A stretch of 64,000 bases of DNA from UKL13-3 sp044353855 (GTDB lineage Bacteria > Bacteroidota > Bacteroidia > UKL13-3): contig JBILBF010000001.1 of the NCBI GenBank assembly GCA_044353855.1, forward strand, positions 558,001 to 622,000, written 5' to 3'. Position numbers and translations under genes: made by a program. The notes under the pieces were generated by a model. The model was not told where the DNA came from, searched no databases, and saw only the letters and a list, made by a program, of their open reading frames with translations. Below are positions 1 through 10,024 of this stretch, one piece after another; the first letter of the stretch is position 1, and each line of letters starts with the position of its first letter.

Positions 1-1
1 A

Positions 2-889
2 TTAATGTCCAAAGTATTGGAGCTTGAAAAAGACGAACTTTACAAGAAGTATAAAGACAGAGTAGGCGAAATTGTGATTGGTGAAGTATACCAAGTTTGG
101 AAAAAAGAATTGATGGTATTGGATGATGATGGAAACGAATTGTTATTACCCAAAACAGAAATGATTCCTGCCGATCACTACAAAAAAGGAGATAGCCTTA
201 AGAGTGTAGTCTTAAAAGTTGAAATGCACAATGGTTCGCCTCGTATTTTACTTTCACGTACTTCACCTGTTTTTTTAGAGCGATTGTTTGAACAAGAAGT
301 TCCTGAAATTATTGACGGGCTAATTACCATCAAAAAAATTGTTCGCGAACCTGGTGAAAGAGCTAAAGTAGCAGTTGAATCATTTGATGACCGTATTGAT
401 CCTGTTGGTGCTTGTGTAGGAATGAAAGGTTCACGTATACACGGCATAGTGCGTGAGTTGCGTAACGAAAACATTGATGTAATTAATAATACAGCCAATA
501 CCCAACTATTGATACAACGTGCTTTAAGCCCAGCTAAAATTACGTCAGTAAAACTAGAACAAGAAAGCAAACGTGCAGCTGTCTATTTAAAGCCCGATCA
601 AGTTTCCTTAGCTATTGGCAAAGGAGGTCATAATATTAAGCTTGCTGGTAAATTAGTAGGTGTTGAAATAGATGTATACCGCGACAATGAAGAAGAAGAA
701 GGAGATATTGATTTGGAAGAATTTACGGATGAAATTGACAGTTGGATTATAGATGAATTGAAAGGCATAGGATGTGATACGGCAAAAAGCGTATTAGCTA
801 TTTCTAACGAGGAGTTGATTCGTAGAACCGAATTAGAAGAAGAAACAGTTATTGAAATTCGCAAGATTTTACAAGCAGAATTTGAATAG
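2..889 (+). CDS. nusA: Transcription termination/antitermination factor NusA, 5'-truncated by the window edge
   Basis: NusA binds RNA polymerase and nascent RNA and modulates pausing, termination and antitermination. The visible part starts near the end of the N-terminal polymerase-binding domain, which lies outside the window. It then shows an S1-like RNA-binding domain (VGEIVIGEVYQVWKKEL near residue 20) and two KH domains with their GxxG-type loops (GMKGSRIHG near 139, IGKGGHNIKLAGKLVG near 204). It ends in an acidic linker (DNEEEEGDIDLEEF) and a short helical tail. The frame is open to the first base, so the ATG at position 5 is an internal methionine. infB follows after about 250 bp, the usual nusA-infB order. 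Confidence 0.95.
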   Translation, partial: LMSKVLELEKDELYKKYKDRVGEIVIGEVYQVWKKELMVLDDDGNELLLPKTEMIPADHYKKGDSLKSVVLKVEMHNGSPRILLSRTSPVFLERLFEQEVPEIIDGLITIKKIVREPGERAKVAVESFDDRIDPVGACVGMKGSRIHGIVRELRNENIDVINNTANTQLLIQRALSPAKITSVKLEQESKRAAVYLKPDQVSLAIGKGGHNIKLAGKLVGVEIDVYRDNEEEEGDIDLEEFTDEIDSWIIDELKGIGCDTAKSVLAISNEELIRRTELEEETVIEIRKILQAEFE

Positions 890-1138
890 CCATAGGCTAG
901 ATGATATGATGACTGGTTATTTTTATTGATTGGTCTTCAAAATGTTTGATATTGAAGGGTTTTTGATAACAATTCAATAGCAATAAAAAGAAAAAGTAGA
1001 GACTGGAGAAAGTCTGGCTTGAGCATAATTAGGGAGCGTAGGTAGTTGGTTTTACATAATTAACCAATCAATATAATTAACTAAATCAACTGCTGCTTAA
1101 CCATAAACTCACAAAAAATAAGTAATATCGCAGATTGA
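890..1138 (+). other. Long nusA-infB spacer / infB leader
   Basis: This is about 250 bp without a credible gene between nusA and infB. It holds a small hairpin (AGACT / AGTCT around 1001-1016) and an A/T-rich stretch before the infB start. No confident TAnnTTTG promoter box was found. It may be a transcribed leader inside a nusA-infB operon, but nothing in it identifies a known riboswitch. Confidence 0.35.
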
Positions 1139-4100
1139 ATGAGCGAAAACGTAGGAAATATTAGACTTAGTAAAGTTGTAAAAGAATTAGGCGTTGGTAT
1201 AGGTACCATTGCTGAACACTTGTCGAAAAAAGGGTTTAAGGTTGACAATAATCCAAACTCTAAAATCACTGACGAGCAGTATAGTATATTGCTCAATGAT
1301 TTTCAAAGCGATAAAAAAACCAAGGACGATGCTCTGCAAATGGGTAAGGCCAAAGTAGTAAAAAAAGAAGATGTAACTATTGCACCCCCTAAAGCGAAAG
1401 AACCTATTCAGGAAGAGGATGAAGATGATGGAATTTTAATTAAATCATCATTGGTAAAAGAACGTTATACGCCTAAGCCTGAAACACCTAAAGCCGACAT
1501 TCCGGAACCTGTTGCAGAAAAACCAATTGTAATTGAAAAAGTTGAAGTTGCGGAAGCGCCCAAAGAAATAGTTGCTAAAGTTGAAAAACCTGCTGCAGAA
1601 CCTATTGTTGAAGTTATAGCTGAAGAGGACTCAAAACTTAAGCTTACGGTAGTTGGTAAAATAGACCTTGATGCTATGAAAAAAGGCAAAGGAAAGAAAA
1701 CAACCAAAACTACTGAAGAAGTTAAACCAACTAAATCCGAAAAGGTAAAGGCAACTAAAACTCCAGCAAAAGAGGCAAAAGAAGAAGCGCTTCCAATTGT
1801 TGTTGAAGCACCTCTAGTAGAGATAGAAGCGACTAAAATCATGGACCCCAATTACGAGAAGCTCACGGGCTTAAAAGTAATGGGGAAAATAGTGCTTCCA
1901 ACAGAACAGCCTAAAAAACCAACTCCAGTTGCTTCAAGCGATGGAAGTGCAGCCAATAAAAAGAAAAGACGTAGAAATAATTTTGTTACAGGTAGTGATA
2001 ATGTAGATGCAAAGAAATTTGACCCTAACAATAGACCACCCCGTGATGGAAATCGTACTAATCCAAACCCTGGGACACCTAACACAGGTTCAAACCCAGG
2101 AAGTGGAAATCGCTTTGGGAATTCCCCTCGTCCAAATGGCGGAGGTGGAGTAGGCAGACCATATGTTCCAAATCCTAACTACAAAGGGAAAAATGACAGG
2201 AACGCACCAGCTGAAGTAAAAACAGAAATTACCGAAAAGCAAATTCAAGATAAGTTAAAAGAAACACTTGCACGCCTAAATCCAGGAAGCAAGCCTCAAA
2301 ATATTGGTGCCGCTCGATCAAAAATGCGTAAGCAAAAACGAGATGCAGCAGCCGATAAACGTGAAGAGGAAGCAATGGAATTGGAAGGTCAAAAATTGAT
2401 TAAAGTTACCGAGTTTGTAACAGCAAACGAGTTAGCTAAATTAATGGAAGTGCAAATCACCAATATTATTTCAGCCTGTATGTCCCTTGGACTGATGGTT
2501 TCAATCAATCAACGATTGGATGCTGAAACAATTTCGATAGTAGCTGAAGAGTTTGGTTTTGAAGTAGAATTTGTAAGTGCCGAATTGCAAGAAACGGTAG
2601 AAGAAGATATTGATGCTGAAGAAGATTTATTGCCACGTGCACCTATTGTTACCGTTATGGGTCACGTAGATCATGGTAAAACTTCATTACTCGATTATAT
2701 TCGTAAAGCAAATGTAATTGCAGGCGAGGCAGGAGGAATTACCCAACATATTGGTGCGTATGATGTAACATTAGCTAACGGAAAACATGTAACGTTTTTG
2801 GATACACCCGGTCACGAGGCATTTACGGCTATGCGTGCTCGAGGAGCGAAAATAACGGATATTGTAATTATTGTAATTGCTGCCGATGACAGTGTAATGC
2901 CACAAACAAAAGAAGCAATTAGCCATGCTCAGGCAGCTGGAGTTCCTATTGTATTTGCCATCAATAAAATTGATAGAGAAGGTGCCAACGCTGATAGAAT
3001 TAGAGAACAGCTATCTGCCATGAATATTTTGGTTGAAGAGTGGGGAGGTAAATATCAATGCCAAGAAATATCGGCTAAAAAAGGATTAAATATAGATGCA
3101 TTACTCGAAAAAATATTGCTGGAAGCAGAAATGCTAAACCTAAAAGCAAATCCGAATAAACGTGCTGTAGGAAATGTAATAGAAACAACCTTAGATAAAG
3201 GTAGAGGTTTGGTAGCTACACTCATGATTCAATCAGGAACGATGCGTGTTGGCGATCCAATTTTGGCTGGGGTGCACAGTGGTAAAGTAAAAGCCATGTT
3301 TGATGAACGGGGTAAAAAAATGACGGAAGCAGGCCCTTCAATGCCTGTAGTTATTTTAGGATTTAACGGAGCACCACAAGCAGGTGATAAGTTTATCGTA
3401 ACTAAAAACGAACAAGAAGCCAAAGAGATTTCAAACAAACGAGCACAATTACAACGTGAACAAGGTATTCGTACCCAAAAACATATTACGTTGGATGAAA
3501 TTGGAAGACGTTTGGCAATAGGTAATTTTAAAGAGTTGAAAGTTATTGTGAAGGGGGATGTGGATGGATCGGTTGAGGCATTAAGCGATTCATTAATTAA
3601 ACTTTCAACAGAAGAAGTACAAGTAAGCGTATTGTACAAAGGCGTTGGACAAATCTCTGAGAGCGATGTATTGTTGGCTTCGGCATCTGATGCTATTGTA
3701 ATTGCATTTAATGTTCGTCCATCGCCACAAGCCCGTAAATTAGCTGAAGCCGAATCAATTGATATTCGCATGTATTCTATTATTTACAATGCTATCGAAG
3801 AAATTAAATCAGCAATTGAAGGTATGTTGGCGCCTACTGTTGAAGAAAAAATTACGGGTAATTTAGAAATCCGTCAGGTAATGAAAATTACCAAAGTAGG
3901 AACCATTGCTGGATGTTATGTTACTGAAGGAAAAATATTCCGCAATTCTAAAATTCGTATCATTAGAGATGGAGTGGTCATTCACAGTGGAGAACTGGAT
4001 TCATTAAAACGTTTTAAAGATGATGTGAAAGAAGTTGCATATGGATACGAGTGCGGTGTAGCAATCAAAAACTATAACGATTTGATAGAAGGAGATAATA

Positions 4101-4144
4101 TTGAAGCTTACGAAGAAGTAGAAGTAAAACGTACGCTGAGATAA
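1139..4144 (+). CDS. infB: Translation initiation factor IF-2
   Basis: IF-2 is the GTPase that brings initiator tRNA to the 30S subunit and promotes subunit joining. Residues 8-55 resemble an IF2_N helical domain (LSKVVKELGVGIGTIAEHL). Residues about 55-400 are a low-complexity Lys/Glu/Pro and Gly/Asn/Arg-rich linker, typical of the long Bacteroidota form. A second IF2_N domain follows near 425-475. The G domain starts near 500 with GHVDHGKTSL, DTPGHEAF and NKID, followed by the beta-barrel and C-terminal domains. At 1001 aa it is full length. An in-frame TGA directly before the ATG fixes the start. A terminator follows the stop codon. Confidence 0.98.
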   Translation: MSENVGNIRLSKVVKELGVGIGTIAEHLSKKGFKVDNNPNSKITDEQYSILLNDFQSDKKTKDDALQMGKAKVVKKEDVTIAPPKAKEPIQEEDEDDGILIKSSLVKERYTPKPETPKADIPEPVAEKPIVIEKVEVAEAPKEIVAKVEKPAAEPIVEVIAEEDSKLKLTVVGKIDLDAMKKGKGKKTTKTTEEVKPTKSEKVKATKTPAKEAKEEALPIVVEAPLVEIEATKIMDPNYEKLTGLKVMGKIVLPTEQPKKPTPVASSDGSAANKKKRRRNNFVTGSDNVDAKKFDPNNRPPRDGNRTNPNPGTPNTGSNPGSGNRFGNSPRPNGGGGVGRPYVPNPNYKGKNDRNAPAEVKTEITEKQIQDKLKETLARLNPGSKPQNIGAARSKMRKQKRDAAADKREEEAMELEGQKLIKVTEFVTANELAKLMEVQITNIISACMSLGLMVSINQRLDAETISIVAEEFGFEVEFVSAELQETVEEDIDAEEDLLPRAPIVTVMGHVDHGKTSLLDYIRKANVIAGEAGGITQHIGAYDVTLANGKHVTFLDTPGHEAFTAMRARGAKITDIVIIVIAADDSVMPQTKEAISHAQAAGVPIVFAINKIDREGANADRIREQLSAMNILVEEWGGKYQCQEISAKKGLNIDALLEKILLEAEMLNLKANPNKRAVGNVIETTLDKGRGLVATLMIQSGTMRVGDPILAGVHSGKVKAMFDERGKKMTEAGPSMPVVILGFNGAPQAGDKFIVTKNEQEAKEISNKRAQLQREQGIRTQKHITLDEIGRRLAIGNFKELKVIVKGDVDGSVEALSDSLIKLSTEEVQVSVLYKGVGQISESDVLLASASDAIVIAFNVRPSPQARKLAEAESIDIRMYSIIYNAIEEIKSAIEGMLAPTVEEKITGNLEIRQVMKITKVGTIAGCYVTEGKIFRNSKIRIIRDGVVIHSGELDSLKRFKDDVKEVAYGYECGVAIKNYNDLIEGDNIEAYEEVEVKRTLR

Positions 4145-4167
4145 TTTACACGAAACGTATATTATTC

Positions 4168-4200
4168 AAAATCCTGTAACAATCCGTTGCAGGATTTTTT
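4168..4200 (+). terminator. Rho-independent terminator after infB
   Basis: AAAATCCTGTAAC (4168-4180) and GTTGCAGGATTTT (4186-4198) form a 13-bp stem with one G-T pair and a 5-nt loop, running into T's. It closes the nusA-infB transcript. Confidence 0.85.
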
Positions 4201-4256
4201 GCTTTACTGGTTTTTTTAAAGCTTATTGAACTAGGCTAAAATAATTTTCAAAGCAC

Positions 4257-4286
4257 TTTGAATAACAACAAATTAGTATACCTTTG
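4257..4286 (+). promoter_or_regulatory. Bacteroidota-type promoter of the RRM protein gene
   Basis: A TTTG box at 4257-4260 is followed after exactly 18 nt by TACCTTTG (4279-4286), which fits the Bacteroidota sigma consensus TTTG-N18/19-TAnnTTTG. The start codon is 23 nt downstream, so the leader is short. Confidence 0.7.
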
Positions 4287-4308
4287 AAACGTATTTTATA
4301 ATATTACA

Positions 4309-4695
4309 ATGAACATTTACATCGGAAATCTTGACTATGCAGTCAACGAACAAATGCTACGCGACCTGTTTGAACAACATGGTGAAGTAGCTTCAGCAAA
4401 AATCATTACGGATAAATTTACAGGCCGCAGCAAAGGTTTCGGTTTCGTAGAAATGCCTAATGATGCTGATGCAACAAATGCTATCAGCACCTTAAATGGT
4501 ACAGCAATGAAAAACAGAGACATCTCGGTAACAGAAGCACGTCCTAAAGAGGAAGGTTCTGGAAATCGTGGTGGCGGTGGCGACCGTGGCGGTTTTAACC
4601 GTGGTGGCGACAGAGGTGGTGACCGTGGTGGTTACAACCGTGGTGGCGACAGAAGTGGTGACCGTGGTGGCGACAGAAGATTCAACAGAGACTAA
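4309..4695 (+). CDS. Small glycine-rich RNA-binding protein (RRM + RGG tail)
   Basis: A cytoplasmic single-RRM protein of the kind present in several copies in many Bacteroidota, probably acting as an RNA chaperone or post-transcriptional regulator. Residues 1-80 form one RRM, with RNP2 (IYIGNL, residues 3-8) and RNP1 (SKGFGFVEM, near 43-51). Residues 85-128 are a low-complexity tail of GGDRGG/NRGG repeats ending in RRFNRD. The gene has its own promoter and terminator, so it is monocistronic. The last 74 bp of coding sequence plus the terminator are repeated about 6.5 kb downstream (11082-11212), where they belong to no complete gene. Confidence 0.93.
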   Translation: MNIYIGNLDYAVNEQMLRDLFEQHGEVASAKIITDKFTGRSKGFGFVEMPNDADATNAISTLNGTAMKNRDISVTEARPKEEGSGNRGGGGDRGGFNRGGDRGGDRGGYNRGGDRSGDRGGDRRFNRD

Positions 4696-4752
4696 TTATA
4701 TTTTTCTCTTCTCCTTCAAAACCCATACTAATTTGTATGGGTTTTTTTATGC
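4622..4752. repeat. Direct repeat, left copy (RRM gene 3' end + terminator)
   Basis: These 131 bp match 11082-11212 without gaps and with only four mismatches. All four mismatches are in the RGG-coding part (at 4640, 4654, 4658 and 4659), and the last 93 bp are identical. The left copy is the functional 3' end of the RRM gene. The two copies bracket a block of about 6.3 kb. Confidence 0.92.
4718..4748 (+). terminator. Rho-independent terminator after the RRM gene
   Basis: AAAACCCATAC (4718-4728) and GTATGGGTTTT (4735-4745) form a perfect 11-bp stem with loop TAATTT and a T tail. The same terminator is present in the downstream repeat copy. Confidence 0.92.
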
Positions 4753-5170
4753 TTCATTTTTTAATAGCATGATGTGTTTTCGTTTCTTTTTTTCCATAAA
4801 CAAACATCCTATATCACCTGATTTTAACGAATAAATGCACAAATTTTATTGGCATAGTAGTGCTTATTTATGCTTTTGGCAGAACTGTATTTTACTTTAA
4901 AGGAGTTTATCGTTTATTTTCCTAATAGGTAAAACAGCCAATTTATTGCGAATGCATAAACTGGATATTCAAAAAAGCTTTTTTATACATAAACAGGAAT
5001 ACCAAGACTTTTCCAATTATTATTATACAAAAACAATAATCATAGTTTAAATCAACTTAATTTTTATTGATATAAGATTTTTTAAGCATGCTAATTTTAG
5101 TAAACTTTGATAAGGCAAAAGATTCTAATTATAAATGAGTTTATGCTATACCTTTTTAATTATCCCTTGT
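4753..5170. other. 418-bp intergenic region, no gene seen
   Basis: Very A+T-rich DNA between the left repeat and the lipoprotein gene. No credible ORF, tRNA or clear hairpin was found. TAAACTTTG at 5101-5109 resembles a TAnnTTTG box with one extra base and could be part of the promoter for the lipoprotein gene. Confidence 0.5.
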
Positions 5171-5845
5171 ATGAAAACACTCAAACAAATAGGTATCTTA
5201 TTGGCAGTATCAATAATTTTTGCTGTACAATTAAATAGTTGTAAAAAAGACAAAGAAACAGAAACATCCAGTGGAGACATAAAAGTTACCGTTTATGAAT
5301 ATGGAAGTAATGCCCCCATAAAAAATGCAGCCGTAGGATTGCTAAAACGAACGCCAGGAAGTATGCTGGGTTCAGCATCTTATAGCGTTGTAAAAACAGC
5401 CAATACAGATGCCAATGGCATGGTTAATTTTGGTAATTACAGCGATTGGAGCCAATTGTATATGGATGTACAACACCCCGATTATTATGATATGAGTACA
5501 TTAAGTACCCAGCAATTAGCAAAAGAAGGATATAAGGTTACGTTATCAGGCGTATCCTTTGTAAGTGTCAGGTTTTTGAATGTGCACAATAGGGATAAAC
5601 CCGAAACGGTATTGGCATACTATTTTGACCCCTATAGAGGAGGAGGGGGACTTCCTTTGGAGGTAACAAGTAACGATACTATTTATCATACTTATTTTAT
5701 TCCTGCATGGCATCAAACGAATACTAGATACCTACTTTTTGAAAACTGGGATAAACGTTATGTAGGTCAATATTATAAAGATACTTTAATCCCTTTCACC
5801 ACAGCTCCAACTAATGATACTATTTATTTAACCATTCATTTTTAA
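5171..5845 (+). CDS. Putative lipoprotein with a carboxypeptidase-regulatory-like domain
   Basis: The start is placed at the ATG at 5171, although the frame is open from 5135, because MKTLKQIGILLAVSIIFAVQLNSC then reads as a clean lipoprotein signal ending at a lipobox-like NSC. The mature part begins with Lys/Asp/Glu residues and a beta-sandwich-like segment (IKVTVYEYGSNAPIKNAAVGLL...TDANGMVNFG), the usual pattern of CarboxypepD_reg/Cna-B-like domains. The rest is not recognised. Five bases separate it from the large hydrolase gene, so the two are almost certainly co-transcribed and may act together at the cell surface. Function unknown. Confidence 0.75.
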   Translation: MKTLKQIGILLAVSIIFAVQLNSCKKDKETETSSGDIKVTVYEYGSNAPIKNAAVGLLKRTPGSMLGSASYSVVKTANTDANGMVNFGNYSDWSQLYMDVQHPDYYDMSTLSTQQLAKEGYKVTLSGVSFVSVRFLNVHNRDKPETVLAYYFDPYRGGGGLPLEVTSNDTIYHTYFIPAWHQTNTRYLLFENWDKRYVGQYYKDTLIPFTTAPTNDTIYLTIHF

Positions 5846-5850
5846 CCTCT

Positions 5851-8800
5851 ATGAAAACAATTATGTTAGCATGCATATGCATGTTCTGTCAAAGCTTTGT
5901 CTTTGCTCAAACAGACACGTCACTAATTTTAGGCAAAATTCAGTATAGTTTTGCCATATTAGACTCAACTAAAATCCCATCACATATTCTGCTGGATAGA
6001 ACTCTTGCTTTTGGCCATGCCAATTATTATAGTGGGAATGGTGATAGTATTTGTACTATTAAACGATATAAACAATTGTATTTTGATATGCAAAATGCAG
6101 CCTATGTCTCTTATTGGCAACTTCCTTTGTTGGATTCATTGGAAACTAGAGCGTCTGCTTATTTGGATAATGGTATTCACCCAATCAGCTTAAGTCGATT
6201 CGACTTTCATTGTATTAAACCAGAAGCGTTAGATTCAGGTTGGTTATTATTCGATACCGTTGTTCAGCAGTATAAAGAATCAACTAATAATGGAATAAGC
6301 CCATTTGAAAGAAAAACCCTTTTTGTTGGTGCAATATTTAACCCGGTAACTTGGAAAGGAATCACTAAATTCAAATTGGCCCCTGATTTACTTTTCTCCA
6401 ATGTGTTAAACAATTCAGTGGAGGTTAGTATTGATTTTGGGGATGGTTTTGGGTACAGAAATGTTGGGTTTGATGAAGTAATTACCATAAACTATACAGG
6501 CTTTGAGGAAGGGAGTATAGGCATCATTAAAATCAAGGCAAAATTTAATGGTGGTGAAACCCTATTTACAACAACTGTTTTTAGATTTGCAAAAACAGGT
6601 GATGACATAACTCCTGATGGCACAATTGAGGTACAAGAAAATTTTAGAAATACATTTAATGTATGTGGAATAAATAATGGATTGCAATCAGGAGATGCAA
6701 GGTTTTATATTCAATATGCTAATTTATATGATTCAAAATTAAGAAAACCAATCATCATTGTTGAGGGATTTGATATTGATAAAAATGCCAATGACAATAG
6801 ATACGGGGATTTAGGATGGACAACATTTAAGACTGGAATTACATACAATGAGGATGGTGAGCAAACTGCATTCCAACTAGAGAATTTGCCAGTATTAATG
6901 GGAAGGTTAAAAGCAGAAGGGTATGATGTAATTGTTGTCGATTTTAAAGATGGAGGGAAGCGCATAGAATCCAATGCATTAGCATTGATAAGCATCATAC
7001 AATGGGTAAACCTCAAAAAAGAAGGTTCTAATGAATTAAGTGTAATGGGGGCAAGTATGGGCGGACTCATAGTTAGATATGCCCTTCGTTTGATGGAAGA
7101 ACAAAATTGCAAACATTGCACTCGAATTTATATAACGTATGATTCACCTCATCGAGGAGCAAACATTCCAGTTGGAGTCCAACATTTTGTAAAATTCTTT
7201 GCACAAGTAGATGCTGATGCAAAGGACCAATACGACAAAACGCTCAGTTCAGATGCGGCTCTGCAAATGTTGGTTTATCACGTGAATCCACTTGCTGCAA
7301 CCTACCGCAACCCATGGCAAAATTTATTAAATAAAATGGGGCACCCTCAAAAACCCTATAAAGTGAGTTTAATAAATGGTGCTAGTAATGGTAAAGGATT
7401 GAATTTTACAGCAGGAGATCAGGTACTGCAATATCATGCAAATAAGTGGATAGTTGAGATAATGGGAAATGTTTGGTCTGTTCCCAATAACCCAAATGCG
7501 GTGAGCGGGCAAATTATATTTGCTGGAAAAGCACCTAAAAATGGGGCTTGGAGCGCAATCGCAAATCTCACATTAAATCCTTTTTTATCTTTATTTGGAA
7601 TGCATGTAGATCACCATACGACAACTGAAGTTTTAGGATTTTCAACTTTACCCTATGATAATGCAGCAGGAGGAACAACTGAAACTTTTAAAGATATTGC
7701 TGATGTGGATTATCCCGTTGGCAAGGTAAGTGCTCTTGTTGGAGATTATCATTGTTTTATACCAAGTGTCAGTGCTATGGATTTACATACCAATGATTTG
7801 AATTTGGATATAACTCAAGAAATTGCAAAAAAATCTAAAGTTACACCATTCGAAGCATACTACTTTCCTGATATCGAAGATAACAAACCTAACCAACGCC
7901 ATGTAGAAGTCACAATTGGTATTAGAGGAAATATAGAATGGCTCATTAAACAATTAAAGGAAAACGAGCCGATAGTGAATATATCAATATTACCCAATAA
8001 CAGTGGACTAAACTTTAACTATGCCTTAGCACATAAAAAAGACGTAAAAGGAAATATTATCATAAATAATGGTGGAGCGTTATATTTTAATAAACATGCA
8101 AAAGTGAATTACGCTACAGCGGCTGATGAGTTAGCCATAAAAGCTACTACACGTTACTTTCAAACATCAGGTTGTGAAATATCGCAGTTAACAGTTAATG
8201 AAGGGGGTAAAATTATAGTTGGAGACATTGGCCCCACACCTATCAATAACAAAGGCATTGTAACAGTTTCTGCTGGTAGTGCATTAATTTTAAATAGTGG
8301 GTCACAATTTATCATACACAAAGGGAGTAAAGTAATCATTGAAGAAGGAGCTAGTATCATTTTTAATCAAGGAGCAACTATTCAAATTGCTGAAACTGGA
8401 ATACTAGAAATTAGAGGACGCTTGTTTATAGGAGACAATGCAGTGTTCAGTTTTGATGGTGTAACTGGTCAAGGAAAAGGGTTTATAAGATGGGTGAATA
8501 ATGAAAACTTACATGATAGATCCTCTCAAATAAATCCTGGTATAAATTCAAAGATTAGTTTTTCGGGATTGCCAGTAGGCTTTAATGCTTATTCAAAAGT
8601 ATTAGAAATTATAGGCTCTGGTGGGTTAATTATGCAACAGCATATTAAGCCATATCTGTTTGAATGTATAAATGGAATTATTGAGTTACATTCAAGTACA
8701 TCCATCATAACGAGCAACAGTATTTCATTAACAAATGTAACAATCCAAAAAATGATTGGAGCTCCTACTAAAGCTGGAGGATTATACATTGTTGAAGAAA

Positions 8801-9966
8801 ACTATGCATCAACGCCACTTCAATCTATAATTAATATTACAGGGTGTTCAATGAATGATTGTGAAAAGGGGGTATCCATAATTATGGCTAATAATCCAAT
8901 TACTGTTACACTCGTTAACAACCGTTTTAATAGATGTGTTACCGGACTTTATACAAATGGAATAAGCGCATCAGTAAGTTTAACAAATTTTAGTTTTTGT
9001 AATTATGGTTGGGAAGTTTCCAACCCAAATGGTATTACTTTAGGCTCTGAAATTAGCACGAATGCTTCAGGTTCTGCTGGTATAATGATATTGAATTCCG
9101 CAACATCAATAGTAAAATTAGAAAGGCATAATTCTACGAATGATTACATCGGATGTTTAGTGAATAATGGAGAACTTAGAATTAAATGTATGAATGCAGT
9201 TAACCCATTTAAAGCAGCAATATATTCTAATGGAGGAAAGGTAGTTTTGAATGGTGTTGATGGAGGATTCAATAGCATTACTAATAGCATTGATCAAGCA
9301 ATTGTTCTAAATAATCAAAGTTCTCTAAATATAAAAGACGGATATAACCATATAACCAAATCGAGTATGAATTACAATTGGTATCCTATTGCAGAAGATG
9401 GATACAATGCAGCTAGCTTATCTTGTAGTCAGATTTTTTATTCACCACACCCTTTAGGTAGTTTTATGGAGGCTATAGATATTAGTGGAAATTTTATTCA
9501 ACTACCACATTCAAGTTCATATAGAAGGTTATGTGGAACAGTCAATCAGTATGGTGGATTTTACAATAACAATACTTCATCTACAGCTACAATTATTTCA
9601 CTAATAAATAATACATGTAATACAGGGACTGTAACTATTGGTGGAGGCGGGTCGTTTAATAAAAAAGCAACAAACCCAGACCCGCAACCAACAAATGAAG
9701 AACAATACGAAACCCAACAATTAATAAGTGAAATTGTAGTTTTTCCGAATCCAGCAAAACAACAACTCCAAATACAAACAAATAGTAATAAGGCGAACTA
9801 CCATGTAGAAATATTCGATTCGTTTGGCAAAAAAGTGTATGAAGGCATAATTGTGAATGGACTAAATAGTATTAACATAGAAAAGCTAAAAACAGGTATT
9901 TATAGTATCAATATTGGGTGTCAAAAAAAGTTAAACAAGTATAAAATATTAATAGAGAATGATTAA
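5851..9966 (+). CDS. Giant secreted alpha/beta hydrolase (lipase/esterase-like) with T9SS sorting domain
   Basis: A 1371-aa exported protein. Residues 1-20 are a signal peptide (MKTIMLACICMFCQSFVFAQ). Residues about 300-650 form an alpha/beta-hydrolase domain: strand PIIIVEGFD, a nucleophile elbow GASMGG with Ser402, YDSPHRGANIP and a possible His in DYHCFIPSVSAMDL. Residues about 700-1270 are repetitive, rich in short beta-strand pairs with Gly/Asn turns, suggesting a beta-helix or similar stalk. The last ~75 residues are a type A T9SS sorting domain (VFPNPAKQQLQ...GIYSI). Substrate unknown; lipase or esterase activity is inferred from the elbow only. It is co-transcribed with the preceding lipoprotein and lies in the repeat-bracketed block. 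Confidence 0.8.
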   Translation: MKTIMLACICMFCQSFVFAQTDTSLILGKIQYSFAILDSTKIPSHILLDRTLAFGHANYYSGNGDSICTIKRYKQLYFDMQNAAYVSYWQLPLLDSLETRASAYLDNGIHPISLSRFDFHCIKPEALDSGWLLFDTVVQQYKESTNNGISPFERKTLFVGAIFNPVTWKGITKFKLAPDLLFSNVLNNSVEVSIDFGDGFGYRNVGFDEVITINYTGFEEGSIGIIKIKAKFNGGETLFTTTVFRFAKTGDDITPDGTIEVQENFRNTFNVCGINNGLQSGDARFYIQYANLYDSKLRKPIIIVEGFDIDKNANDNRYGDLGWTTFKTGITYNEDGEQTAFQLENLPVLMGRLKAEGYDVIVVDFKDGGKRIESNALALISIIQWVNLKKEGSNELSVMGASMGGLIVRYALRLMEEQNCKHCTRIYITYDSPHRGANIPVGVQHFVKFFAQVDADAKDQYDKTLSSDAALQMLVYHVNPLAATYRNPWQNLLNKMGHPQKPYKVSLINGASNGKGLNFTAGDQVLQYHANKWIVEIMGNVWSVPNNPNAVSGQIIFAGKAPKNGAWSAIANLTLNPFLSLFGMHVDHHTTTEVLGFSTLPYDNAAGGTTETFKDIADVDYPVGKVSALVGDYHCFIPSVSAMDLHTNDLNLDITQEIAKKSKVTPFEAYYFPDIEDNKPNQRHVEVTIGIRGNIEWLIKQLKENEPIVNISILPNNSGLNFNYALAHKKDVKGNIIINNGGALYFNKHAKVNYATAADELAIKATTRYFQTSGCEISQLTVNEGGKIIVGDIGPTPINNKGIVTVSAGSALILNSGSQFIIHKGSKVIIEEGASIIFNQGATIQIAETGILEIRGRLFIGDNAVFSFDGVTGQGKGFIRWVNNENLHDRSSQINPGINSKISFSGLPVGFNAYSKVLEIIGSGGLIMQQHIKPYLFECINGIIELHSSTSIITSNSISLTNVTIQKMIGAPTKAGGLYIVEENYASTPLQSIINITGCSMNDCEKGVSIIMANNPITVTLVNNRFNRCVTGLYTNGISASVSLTNFSFCNYGWEVSNPNGITLGSEISTNASGSAGIMILNSATSIVKLERHNSTNDYIGCLVNNGELRIKCMNAVNPFKAAIYSNGGKVVLNGVDGGFNSITNSIDQAIVLNNQSSLNIKDGYNHITKSSMNYNWYPIAEDGYNAASLSCSQIFYSPHPLGSFMEAIDISGNFIQLPHSSSYRRLCGTVNQYGGFYNNNTSSTATIISLINNTCNTGTVTIGGGGSFNKKATNPDPQPTNEEQYETQQLISEIVVFPNPAKQQLQIQTNSNKANYHVEIFDSFGKKVYEGIIVNGLNSINIEKLKTGIYSINIGCQKKLNKYKILIEND

Positions 9967-9989
9967 AGAAATAACTTCTCTTCCCCTTA

Positions 9990-10020
9990 AAGACCTGCGC
10001 TTTTGTGGTGCGGGTTTTTT
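9990..10020 (+). terminator. Terminator between the hydrolase gene and the convergent HTH gene
   Basis: ACCTGCGC (9993-10000) pairs with GTGCGGGT (10008-10015) with two G-T pairs, then a run of T's. A-rich sequence on the other side means it may also serve the convergent gene. Confidence 0.7.
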
Positions 10021-10024
10021 AATA

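Noticed and set aside
4568..4834. 88-aa plus-strand frame rich in Val/Thr/Ala over the RRM gene tail
   Set aside because: It is a shifted reading of the GGTGGC repeat and runs through a terminator; the RRM frame is the real one.
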